Shown here: piece after piece, positions 48,601-59,572 of the stretch | How the letters are laid out: every line of letters starts with the position of its first letter | Numbering within the stretch: position 1 is the first letter of the stretch | Assembly (NCBI GenBank): GCA_024138025.1 | Contig: JAMXBD010000113.1 | Span: forward strand, 310,001 to 374,000 | Length of the DNA: 64,000 bases | Source of the DNA: Combretum micranthum | Taxonomy: Eukaryota; Streptophyta; Magnoliopsida; Myrtales; Combretaceae | Direction of reading: 5' to 3' | Translations under genes and position numbers: made by a program | The notes under the pieces: model-generated | What the model saw: the letters and a program-made list of their open reading frames with translations, nothing else | What the model was told of the DNA's origin: nothing | Databases searched by the model: none

Positions 48601-51169
48601 AACTCAACCTTTTGAAAGGAATAACAAATTGCTTCTTAGAGGAAAGCTGTTACATGTTTGCTGTTATGCACACATATTGAATCTATGTGTCCAAGATGGC
48701 TTGCAAGAGATTAAATACAATATCGAAGATGTTCGTGAAAGTATCAAGTATGTTAATGGTTCAGAAGCTAGATTGAAAGCTTTTGCTCATATAGTAAAAC
48801 AGCTGTGTATGAGTTAACGAAAGCTTATGCTTGATTGCTCGACACGTTGGAATTCAACCTACGATATGTTAGTAACCGTAATAAAACTAAAAGATGCATT
48901 CCTAAGATTTGTAGAGGTTAAGGTAGGATATCATTCTATACCTATAGAAAATGATTGGAAAAAAGCAACCGAGATTTGCAAACTTTTACATGTTTTCAAT
49001 TTGGTTACCAAAGTCATTTATGGAAGTGACTATCCGACTTTCAATTTGCATCTCAACGAGATTTTTCTAGTGAAGTGTTTGTTGATTTCTAAGGAAAATG
49101 GTGAAAGAGGCCATATTTCAGCAATGGTTCGAAGAGTGAAAGAAAAATTCGATAAGTATTAGAGTGAATGTAATTTGCGTATGGCAATAGCGATTGTTTT
49201 AGATCCAAGATTCAAGATGAAATCTGTGCAATTTTGCTATTCTATGATTTATTTAGAAAGAAGCAAAAAATGATATTAAGAAGGTGCAAGACTCTTTAAA
49301 AGAAATGTTTGAGTTATACTCTGAGAATTTTGGAGAGCACACCTAAAGAAGCATTCATGAACTTAGATCTTCAAGAGGTTTGTTGGGTAGTGAGGAAAAT
49401 GATGGTTCTAAAAATTCAAGTATCGAAACGTATTGCAAATTTGTGATGTCTGTTCAAACTACTGAACCAACAACAAGTGAATTGGATATCTACCTGGAAG
49501 ATAATATTATCATTGGTGACATGAATCGTCCCTTTGATGTCTTAGATTGGTGCAAATCAAGTTAGTCAAAATATAATGTTTTGTTAAAAATGGCTCGGGA
49601 TATCCTTGATGTTCCAGTTTCTATAGTTGCATTGGAGGCTACTTTTATTGTTGGAGGTTGTATTATTGATCCTTATCGTGCTTCATTGTCTCCAGACACT
49701 GTTTAGGTTTTGGTTTGTAGAGGAGACTGGCTACGCAAGCTTCATAACATCAAGAAAAAAGCCTAGAAAAGTAAGTGTTAACACATGCATTATTATTTCT
49801 TCTATGGTTGATTCAAATTATATGCACTTCTTTTTTTTTTTTTCTAATACTTTAATTAAAATATCAACTTTTGTATCTAGGAAGACAAGGATACAATGAT
49901 GGAGATTAATTTAGAGGAGTATCTGAAGAAAGGTACGTGTTTTGAAAATATTATCTGTTTTATGGAAATATCAACTTTTATAAATCGAGCCCTTTACGTC
50001 CCCACTATTTTGTTATCTATCTTTATATTATTAGTTTACTTTAAGTATTATTAGTGAACATAATTCCAACAATCAAGCATCAAATAGGTCATTCTAGTTT
50101 CGATTATTCAGTTGAATTGAATAGCTTATCTTACTACCTTATTTCATAGGCAAATAACAAGTGTTTTGAGTGAATGTTTATGTATTATCATTATTTATTA
50201 ATGAAAGAATAATAAATTGATTGGATGTTTTATTCAGGTGTGTAACGACAACTTAAGAGGATATGCTTCTTGTTGAATGCGGAAAATGTGTTATGGATAA
50301 GCTAATTTGATCTAGTGATGATGTCATTTCGGGCGAAGGGATGGTGCTTACAATTTACATGGAGTTTAAAGACAACACTAGAGTGGTTGTCAACCAATGT
50401 TCTAGTCTAAATGTACTTTTTGTTGCTTTTTTATTTACAAGTTTAAATGGATTAGCATTAGCATGGAGGCAGATTGCAAACAGATAGAAGTTTATATTCA
50501 ACATGACTAGTTTAAGAACTTTATAGTTTCTATCAAATGAAGTTATCATGTTTTTTTATCAACTTTTATACCTTGGTATGAGTACTCTTTAATAATTGTT
50601 TATTTTGTTAGTAGTAGGTTGTTAATTTGTTTCGTCTATAGGCTCGCTATTGCAAGCAATATGTTTGCTTCTATTATGGTTTTTTCTCTGTTTATTTAAA
50701 AATAAATTATCATATTTATTAGAAAAAAATGTTGTACCTGGATACTACTTGATTTTATATGGGTGTAATTTTTATCATTATTCCATTAATTTACATGAAT
50801 TTTTAAATTGTTGAAGTCAAATTCGGTGGAAAAAAAGGGTGAAAATGTGAAACTGAGATTCCTCACCACAAACGAGCTTTTAAATGAGCTCGAGCTTGAG
50901 CTCAAGCTCATTTAAAATTCATTAAGCTAAACAAGATCAAAGTCAGACTCATTTAGTAGATGAACTCAAGCTTGACTTGGACCCATTTAGGCTGGTTTAC
51001 AATAAAGAGCTCAATAAGCCAAGCTCAAGGTTGTGCATTCTTAACAAGCTTGGGTTTAGGCCTACCATTTTGAGGCTTAATAAAAGCTTGGCTTGAGCTC
51101 GTTAATTTTTAAACGAGCCAAGCCTAAGGCTTCAAAAGCTAGGTTCAGCCCTATTCGGTTGCAGCCCTA
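45621..51169 (+). mobile_element. hAT transposon nested in the gypsy 5' LTR
   Basis: 5,549 bp with ends TAGGGTTGTAAGC and, reverse-complemented, TAGGGCTGCAACC (10 of 13 identical). The flanks ACCGACTT (45613-45620) and ACTGATTT (51170-51177) are decayed copies of one 8-bp target: the uninterrupted 3' LTR carries ACTGACTT at the same place. Both subterminal regions (about 45650-45860 and 50870-51130) are dense in GAGCTC/CTCGAG words. Inside is a broken hAT transposase gene. A probable first exon near 46100-46272 ends in a strong donor (ACCG|GTAAGT), and an intron of about 1.5 kb leads to the main coding exon. Confidence 0.92.
47799..49905 (+). pseudogene. hAT transposase (BED finger, RICESLEEPER-like), broken
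   Basis: The frame opens at ATG 47799 with a Lys/Glu-rich N-terminus, then a BED-type zinc finger (about 47900-48040, with AECTHCNTKL and THFTWHLNSC carrying the Cys/His ligands). The RNase-H-like core follows (TTDLWKS near 48360, CCYAHILNLCVQDGL near 48660, LDCSTRWNSTYDML near 48840, VLDPRFKMKS near 49200), and then the C-terminal dimerisation region (about 49460-49690, SELDIYLED and FDVLDW). Damage: stops at 47946, 48074, 48089, 48815 and 49160, a frameshift in the BED region near 47950 and more after 49230. A likely last intron starts near 49770. hAT transposases cut and paste DNA in the nucleus; this copy cannot make a full protein. Confidence 0.88.
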
Positions 51170-51177
51170 ACTGATTT

Positions 51178-51282
51178 AAGCGTCGGAGTGGCCGCGCTAG
51201 GCAACCCCCCAGCGTCCCTCTAATTTATCTTTTAATGTTTGCAGGAGCAGTCTTTGTCGGTCTAGATTTAGCTCGTGCAACA
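51178..51282 (+). repeat. Gypsy 5' LTR, second part
   Basis: Resumes LTR homology immediately after the hAT (AAGCGTCGGAGTGGCC, then TTTTAATGTTTGCAGGAGCAGT) and ends GTGCAACA. It matches 57054-57158 of the 3' LTR. Confidence 0.88.
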
Positions 51283-51959
51283 TTTTGATGCCCTATGTGG
51301 GAAATTAAACACTACACATGGCTAAACACTCTCCTGTTACCTCTTTCCGAAAAAGCCCTTTTAAAACCTTAGTTAATAGAATCTCCCTTTCATGATGCCC
51401 ATGCCATAATGGAGCAGGAATCAAGGTGATTCCGCTTCCTTACCACCTATTTCTCAAGTTGTTGATGATGAGACCTCTGAGATGCCGCATCACGGTCCAA
51501 CCGTCGTCACTAATGTTGGCTCTATAGAAAAAGGCCAGATTTTGGAGTTGGACACTTATGTAGACATTTAGTATACCGAAACATAGAAAACGAACGATTA
51601 AATGCCCACCTACAAGCTAGGATAATGGAATTAGAAGGGCTGAAGGATTTACACTTGGAAAAGCACACCTCTAACGTGCATAGAAGTGTTTCCCCAGTTC
51701 AATCATCACTCAAACGCAGAGGGGAGTTTACTTAATGCAATTGCGAGGGTGTTGTGGGCTCCCTAGGGCAAGAACCTTCGACAGAGAACGGTCTCACAGC
51801 TTTGGACCATCCTAAAATGTTCATCAGGGCGCCCACGCTTTGTGTAGCCCTACGAGAGTAGCTATGAGAGCGTCGTAGGCATGGATTGCCTCACAGCAGT
51901 CAGCTTATGCCACTGCTTGACACTAGGTCAACAATTATCAACCCAATAGAGAAAGGAAG

Positions 51960-53010
51960 ATGAATCCCTACCCAGTTCAAGACTACGACAAGGACACCTA
52001 CACCCATGTCCTAAAAGATACCCAGCTTGGCTCCAATAGGGAGTACGCCTTGGAAGAGATACGCAACATGATAAGAAGACTATTCACCATCAAAGAGGGC
52101 TTCGAGGGTGAGCCCCCACAAAAGCACTACCGGGTAGGACACCCTTTGTGCCTGAAGTCCAGTCTGAAGTGTTCCTTATAGGAGTGAGACTCCCTAATTG
52201 AATGACAGGACAACGAACCTAGAAGACCACATTGCTCAATTCTAGTCCACTATAGCCATACACAACTTTTCAAATGGCATATGGTATAAGACTTTTCCTA
52301 CTACCTTTCGAGTAGCGGCCAGGATTTGGTTCAACAAGCTCGAACCGAACAGAGTAAGCTCGTTTTCTCAACTCACTAACCTCTTTGTAATGCACTTTAT
52401 GGCTAGCAAACTATCAAAAAAGAATGCCTCTTAACTTTACACAGTACGATAAAGGTTTGGCGAACCTCCATGGGACTATTCGCAAGGTTTAACAAGGCAT
52501 GTTGAGAGATCCCGAACCTTAACCAAGGCATGGCTTTGGAAGCCATCAAACAAAGTGTTCTTGTTGAAAGTCCATTCTTTGACTCCCTCTCCAAATGTCA
52601 ACTTATCACACTCGAGCAAGTAAGGGAGAAAGCCCAGAAGTATGTCTGATAAGAAGACACAAGGAATGCCCGAAGAGAGACAAAAAGTCGCTCAGCTTAA
52701 ACTTGAGCGACTGACAATATCCCTTGGGAAAAGAATTGACCAAAGGATCACCGTGACTCCAACTGGATTGACAAAAACCAAGGGATAAAAGATAGTTATA
52801 AGCGAAGGCTCTTTCTAATGAACAACGAGTTTACCCATCTCAAACTGCTTGTACATGATGTGTTTCTCGAAATAAGGAACCGATGCCTTCTACCCCCACT
52901 ACCGCTGATCAGACTAAGTCTATGATGAAAAGACTATAAGGAATATTGCAAGTATCACTGCGACCATGGGCATGATACGAGTAATTGTTGCTAGCTCAAA
53001 AGTGCCATAG
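51960..53010 (+). pseudogene. Gypsy gag remnant
   Basis: Retrotransposon gag homology is visible in pieces. At about 52265-52420 there are the FPTTF, AARIWFNKLEPN and LFVMHFMASK blocks of the gag domain. At about 52940-53000 a zinc-knuckle-like stretch reads KYHCDHGHDTSNC. Stops and frame changes separate the parts, so no single open frame remains; the longest clean piece is the 73-codon frame at 51960. Gag would form the particle that packages element RNA. Confidence 0.75.
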
Positions 53011-53129
53011 AGGACGTCATATGTCGAAGTTGGCTAAAACAGTATGTAGATCATGACCTAAAGCCGGAATCCTCGACACAGAAGAGAAAAGTTGACAAAC
53101 TTGAGAAGATGTTGGTCACCCAAGACCAT

Positions 53130-55850
53130 TCGGATTACCTTCAGCCTCGACGGCTATGGCATGGCGAAATCAACACCATTATAGGTGGGCTTATTACTTT
53201 GGCAAGAGCCAGATTATCGCCCGGTATGTCTTGACTAGTCATGAACGTGGAATTAAAGAAGTTGAGAACTGACTCCACCATTTCATTTTCTGACGAGGAT
53301 TATGAGGGAATCCAAACCCCTCACTAGGACACCCTTATTGTCACCGCTCGCATATCAGGGTAGAAGGTCAAAAGGATACTGATCAACACTAGAATTAGCA
53401 CGGACATACTCCTCAATTAGGCCTGTAAACAGATGAAACACGATTTGAAGACGAAATTACGGCCATATGATCACGAGCTGTACGGCTCCTACAACAGACT
53501 TGTTAAGCCTTGAGGTACCATGACCTTGCCTTTCGAGCTCGGAGAGGAGCCATACAACGTCAAGCATTTGATAGATTTCCTCGTGGTTAATTGCTGGTCT
53601 CCCTACAACACCATATGAGGTAGGGCCAATCAATCCATATTTGCCATGATTGTTTCCCAGCTGTATCTTAAAGCCAAATTTCCCTCCTCAACGAGAATAG
53701 GCGTATGTTGAGGAGACTAGGAATAGTCACAGCTATACATTAGAGCTTTAAAAGGAGATTGTGTATGCACGATCGAAGCATAACTTGGGCATAACCTTGA
53801 ACAATGTAGCAAGATCACCAAGCTTGGGGAAGAGGCTGCCTTCGATGATATCCCCGACCATACGATTAAGGTCGGAGCAACTCTCCACCCTAATATAAAA
53901 AAAATTTGATTGCCTTTTTGAAGGTAAAAGGGACGTATTTGCCTGGTCAACAGCCGACATGATGAGCGTAAGCCTCAGCGTAATCACACATCAGCTTAAC
54001 ATCAATAAATCCTTGAGGTCAGTACGTCAGAAAATCCAACACTTCGTCCTAGAGAGGTAGTCTGCCATTGAAGAAGAAGTCTAAAAGTTGCTCGAGCTGG
54101 AGTCATCAGAGAGGTGAAACACCCCATTTAGGTAGCCAACGTAGTACCTGTCAAGAAGTCCATTAGCAAATGGTGAACGTGTATAGATTACGCCGATCTC
54201 AACAAAGCATGTGTGAAGGATTGCTTCCTTTTATCGTGGATTGACTAGCTTATTGATAATACCTCAGGACACGAGCTATTGAGCTTCATGGATGCCTTTC
54301 TCTGGCTATAACCAGATTAAAATGAAGGATTTGGATTAGGTCCACACCTCATTTGTTATGTCATTTGGTACGTACTATTATAAGATGATGCCCTTTGGAT
54401 TGAAGAACGTCAGCGCCACCTTCTAGAGGTTAGTCACTGAGGTGCTAAAACTTCAGATAGATCGCAACATGGAAGTTTATATCGATGATATGATTGTAAT
54501 GAGTAGACAAGCCAAGGATCATCAACATGACCTCTAGGAAACCCTCGAATGACTTCGCTTTTACAACTTGAAGCTAAATCCTCAAAAGAGCACCTTTGGA
54601 GCCTCAATAGGAAAGTTTTTGGGATACTAGGTATCTCAAAGGGGCATTGAAGCAAATCCCGACAAAATTAAAGCCATATTGGCAATGAGCCGTCTTAAAT
54701 CGATAAAAGAGGTGCAACAGCTCGTAGGTAGAATAACTACACTGAGTAGGTTTCTCCTTAAAAGTGTAGACTGATGCTCCGAATTCTTCAAAATCTTCAA
54801 GAAACTAGACAAGTTTGAATGGACAGAAAGATCTTAGTAGGCGTTCGATGAGCTGAAATAATACCTCTCTTTACCTCGCAGTGAGCGATTGAGCTCTATT
54901 ATTCGTACTAACACGAGGAGAAGGAAAGCAACACCAACCAATATAATACATCATCCACATCCTCTAGGGCCTAGACCTAAGGTATACTAAGTTGGAGAAG
55001 TTCGTCCTAGTGATTGTGATATATGCATGATGCTTGCACCTCTGCTTTGAAGCACACTAGGTTATCGTACTCACCAACATACCAATAAGAATAGTTCTCT
55101 AAAAACTAGATGTATTAGGCAGAATGATGAAGTATGTCGTCGAGTTGAGCACCTACGGTATTCAGTATCATCCTTGAGAGGCTATCAAAGCCTATGTCTT
55201 GGTAGAATTTGTGGCTGAATACACTGGGCCCCTGAATAAGAAGACGGGGGAAAAACCCTGGTGGACCCTCCCTGTTGACGGTTCCTTTAAGCAAGAAGGG
55301 AGCAAAGCTGGCCTTATCCTCAAAGGACCTTATGGAGTAAAAATAAACTATGCGTTAAGGTTCGATTTCCCACGAGCAACAATGGAGTAGAATATGAGGC
55401 CTTGTTAGCTAAACTGAGACTCACCACAAACATTGGAGTAGAAACAGGGAACCTCAAGATCTTCTTCGACTCTCAGCTCATGGTCCAACAAGTCAAAGGC
55501 TTATATGAGGCCAAGAACGAAGAGTTGGTAGGATACTTGGAAGTAATTTGATTTCTTACGAGGAACTTGCCCTCATGGGACATAGTCAACATCCCACGGA
55601 CCGATAATGTCGACTCCGACAGATTTTCAAAAGTAGCATCAATGATATCCCCTGACCTAGGAAAGCTAAAAGAGAGAGTACTCGTTAAATATCTACCTGA
55701 AAAGTCTATAGTGACACAACCCCATGAGGTGCTCGACTTGCAGCACAAGGCATCGCCCCTAAGTTAGATGACGCTAACAGTAAACTACCTCAGGGACGGC
55801 ACCTTACCCTAGGACAAAACCAAAGCCAAAAACTGATGTGCCGAGCTGCT
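53130..55850 (+). pseudogene. Gypsy pol remnant: protease, reverse transcriptase, RNase H
   Basis: Order of parts: protease region (about 53290-53680) with SFSDEDYEG and FLVVNCWSPYNTI, whose active-site DTG position now reads NTR (near 53385); reverse transcriptase (about 54170-54780) with DYADLNKA, MPFGLKN, YIDDM and KLNPQKSTFG blocks; RNase H (about 55260-55560) with WTLPVDGS and KAGLILKGP. Numerous stops and frameshifts interrupt all of them. Past 55750 only the start of the integrase region is recognisable before the sequence jumps toward the 3' LTR. The domain order PR-RT-RH identifies Ty3/gypsy. It is not functional. Confidence 0.85.
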
Positions 55851-55919
55851 AACTATACTCTCATCAATGGAGCTTTGTATAAAAAGGGTTTCAGCTTCCC
55901 CTTTCTCCGATGCTTACAA

Positions 55920-56536
55920 CCACAAGAAGGATAACGAGTTCTAGACGTTAATGTGGTATCTCCCTCTTCTCTCCCCACCTCGTGGGCGAGTTGCTGAACC
56001 CTGTCGACCGAGTCATGTGAAAAAGATTGGGTAGCGGACGTATTTGGGCTTGATATTATTAAGGAAACTTAGAAAATGCCTATGAACTGAGGACAAGAAA
56101 GGTGTTTAGGAAGTCCCTCAAATGAAATGCGAAAAATGCTCTCAAGAAACCCCTTCAAAAAATGGGTATTTATAGAAGAATGAAGGAAGTAGAGAGGCCC
56201 AGCGCTAGCCGCAGCCCCCTTGAAACTTATGAGTAGGCCTTATGAGGGTCCTAACATCACGATCAATTGCTACAACTGTCAAACCTAGACGCAATTATTG
56301 TCAGGACATTTCAAATTCACAGGTCCTCCCGGAAGTACTATACTCCCTCGGATAATGCGAAGCGTGTTGGATACAATACTCCACTAGAAAATCCAATGGT
56401 TCTCATAACGAGATATCATAAAATGGGGATGCAGTTCAAATGAAAAGCTCAGCTTGCTCCGAGACAAACTTCTTGAAGCTAATGAACTCATGGGTGTACA
56501 CTCTCCTTGCTCTCACTATGAGAATGGAGGGACAAA
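55920..56536 (+). other. Gypsy 3' internal region after an integrase deletion
   Basis: Only about 700 bp separate the integrase N-terminal remnant from the 3' LTR, too little for a full integrase, so a deletion probably occurred near 55930-55990. The remainder is non-coding internal sequence ending in the polypurine tract at about 56521-56536. Confidence 0.6.
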
Positions 56537-57158
56537 TATTGACGGTAAAATATAGCCCTAAACCCACTCGATCTTTTGGAGCCTATGAACCCTTGCCCTC
56601 AACAGCCCACGGAAGTAGCAGCTTAGTCCATCTCAATTCTAGAGCTATCGAAGAACGTAACACCTCAACTATACAAAGGAGATATAGGACTTGACCTCAG
56701 GTCCATACCTCAGGACACTTCTCCGAGCTCATTAGGTTGCTGGGTTGACTAGCTTGTCCTCAATCCAACTCGACCTTGTTTCCCCATTTTCCTCTACTAC
56801 GCCACATATCAGGGGACATCAACAGCTTAGCCGCGCTCTACGACGTCAAACCCTCCAATCTGGGTGTCACCTCTGTACCTAGTACAAGGCCTTGTACTAG
56901 GCATCCTCGTATGACCCTCAAACCCTATAAATACCCACCAACAGAAAAAGGAAAAGGAAAGAGGATAGGAAAGAAAACATACTATACAAACAGAAAAAAT
57001 AACTTATCTAACATTCTATTTGCACCCACCTTGCTTTCACCCACAAACTGACTTGAGCATCGAAATGGCTGTGCCAGGCAATCCCCAGCATCCCTCTGAT
57101 TTGTCTTTTAATGTTTGTAGGAGCAGTCCCTACCAGTACAGCTTTAGCTTGTGCAATA
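56537..57158 (+). repeat. Gypsy 3' LTR
   Basis: 622 bp, uninterrupted. Compared with the 5' LTR it lacks a short segment near CACATATC and the 60 or so bases after the TATAAATACCC box. It preserves the hAT pre-insertion site ACTGACTT near 57047. Confidence 0.9.
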
Positions 57159-57163
57159 GTGTG

Positions 57164-59572
57164 GTTTGCCCAAAAAAAAATAAAAAAAAATAAAAAGGAT
57201 GGCTTGGTTCAATTTTCTTTGAAACATCTATTGTGGTTTGTAAGACTAGGAGGAAAACCAACCAAATAAAATCAATTCAAATAAAGATATATTTTTTAAT
57301 AGAAAATTTCAAAATTGAAATAATTTATAAATTTCTGATTGGTTCAAAGAGTTAAACCAAATTAATCCGTAAAACCAAACCAAATCATTTATAAAAATTT
57401 ATAATAATATTTTAGTTGTAGTTAAAATAACTTTATTATGTTATTACATAGTTCTTGGTGACGACTAATTTTAGCTAAAGGCTCCTTAAAATCTAACTGA
57501 CCTCTAAGTGGACTAAGATTACAGAGTTGAGGTAGAGCAAGCCTACTAAGTCACTTGATTTGGTTAGTTATAATTAGCCTACTCGGTGTTAGATCACTTT
57601 GGTGGACTAGATTCATACCTGTGAACTCCACTTCTAAGATTCTTAAGAAGTGACTTAGTAGCTCATCAGCCCTTTCTTGATGACTGCTATTATGTACCAC
57701 TTGAGATATCAAAACGAATGATTTGGTAAGACTTTCTTTGCACTCGACCATTTTACTTACCCTCTTATATCGCACTAACTTGATTGTTGAGATGGCTGCA
57801 CCAAACAACCTTAACCCATTATTGTTTTGCAAATTCGATATCGATTAGGCTTAAATCTAATTGACTCTACAGTCTACTGGCATAATTAAGACGATGACCT
57901 TAAGGTATTTTTTAGTTGATATTTATTAACATGTATGATTATTTAATTTTTATATTTATAATCTATAAATTATACATGGAGGTAACCCAAAATATACGAT
58001 ATATTCTAATTTAATGAATAAAATAAGTTCTTAATCCACAATTGAAAAGTTTTAATCGGATGAATATAATTGATTTGCCACTTATTTAATTCAATACTTA
58101 TTATCTATTCTATTATCATTAAGCAAATAATAGGCGAAGTTATGAGACTCCAAAATTTAAACATAAGGTAAAAGAGCCATAATTGCATCATATTTCCTCT
58201 CTCTTCTAATGTTTTTCTAAGTGATTGCATTTTATATTTTACAAATTTTTTTCTCTTATTTTCCCTATCTCTCTCGACTTTCTCCCTCTAGTTCTTTTCC
58301 TTCGCTTCTATTATCATATTATATTTTGACACGTATGAAAATTTTATATAATTTTCTATTTCAAATTTTAATTTTACTATCACTTATATTTTAGCACACG
58401 CATCATGTATGCATCATTTGCTAATATATAGTGAAAAACAAATTTTTATTAGTGAGATTAATAACATTTTGATATAATCTATATTAGGTGTCTCGGCTTT
58501 TTTGTGTAATTTTTTTAACATTTACAACACTAACCTTAAAATTTAATGTTTATTTCCACAAATGACAACTTCTTATAAAAAAAAAAAAAAACTACTCCCT
58601 CCTTTACACATATAACTTCTTTTTCAACAACTGGTACTTCTTTTCTTTTTCTTTTTTGTAACTTTGGATAAAAACTTCTTCCTTTCTATGAATGATTAGG
58701 GTTTTTTTTCCAATTATCTGTTTTACTCTGCACAATTTTTCATTATTTGGTGTTATTAAATTTGCACACGCAACATAGTTACAATATCCTTTAGTTATTA
58801 AATAAATTTAGTACTTTTTCATGTGAGACTATATATGATATAAACATGTTATATTTAAATTATTAATTGTGATAAAATCCATCATTCAAATCAAACTAAA
58901 CTATTATTTGATTGTTTGGAAAAAATATTTAACTAGAGTGGTATGATTTTGTTTGAAATAAAAGAAAAAACCCATATAATATGGATTCGTTGAACTTCTT
59001 TTTATCTTTTTATAAAAACCAAATCAATCCAATGCATGCCCGATTGCCCATGTTTACTGTGTCTGGTGGTTTGAAGTGATGGATCGGATTGGATTCTGTG
59101 CACTTCCAGCTTCAATTTACCAAAAGGACCATACAGCCTTGATGACTCAAACGGGCTCTTCTTTTTTCTTAAAGCCCAACGTTTTTGGGGGGACAGTGTG
59201 AAACATAGGACACAACCACAGCACAACCAACAACCTCCCAAGTGGCCAGTGGGATGCGTTGATTTTGACTGCAACTGGATTCGGTCGTTGATTTGTTGTC
59301 CGAGGAAGAGACAAACTGTGGTCATGATCGTCAAGCAACAACACGACACATAAGAAACAGAGAAGAAGAAACCCATGAACATGAACATGGAAACGCATAG
59401 GTTAGGGCTTTTGGGATAGTAAGAGAAGGTTGGAAACGGTGTTAGGATATCCACATACATCCACTGTATTTATTAGTAATTAACGTCCACAACTACTTCC
59501 TTTACTTGCCCCCCTCCCCCCTCTCTCTTTTTGTCTCTCATCAATTGAAGCTGCAGAAGAGATGAGAAGAAG
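57164..59572. other. Intergenic region upstream of the lectin receptor kinase
   Basis: Begins with A-rich sequence and AACCAAAC-type words like those in the TAM41 intron hAT element (57200-57390). A stretch near 57775-57815 (TTGTTGAGATGGCTGCACCAAACAACC) resembles the U5 motif of the gypsy LTR above, so 57420-57840 may be another decayed LTR. The remainder is AT-rich. The last 120 bases are pyrimidine-rich (CCCCCCTCCCCCCTCTCTC) and probably hold the leader of the next gene. Confidence 0.45.

Larger units (their letters stand above)
45036..57158 (+). mobile_element. Ty3/gypsy LTR retrotransposon, degraded, with nested hAT
   Basis: The LTRs are 45036-45620 plus 51178-51282 (5', split by a hAT) and 56537-57158 (3'). 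The element is flanked by GTGTG on both sides (45031-45035 and 57159-57163). The 5' LTR starts TGTTGATGG and ends GCAACA; the 3' LTR has TATTGACGG and GCAATA, so its terminal dinucleotides have mutated. Just after the 5' LTR, TTTTGATGCC...TGTGGGAAA (51283-51304) fits a primer-binding site of the TTTGGCGCC type. A purine-rich tract (AGAATGGAGGGACAAA) precedes the 3' LTR. Gag and pol remnants lie between, in many frames. Integrase is largely missing. Without the nested hAT the element is about 6.6 kb. Confidence 0.93.
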
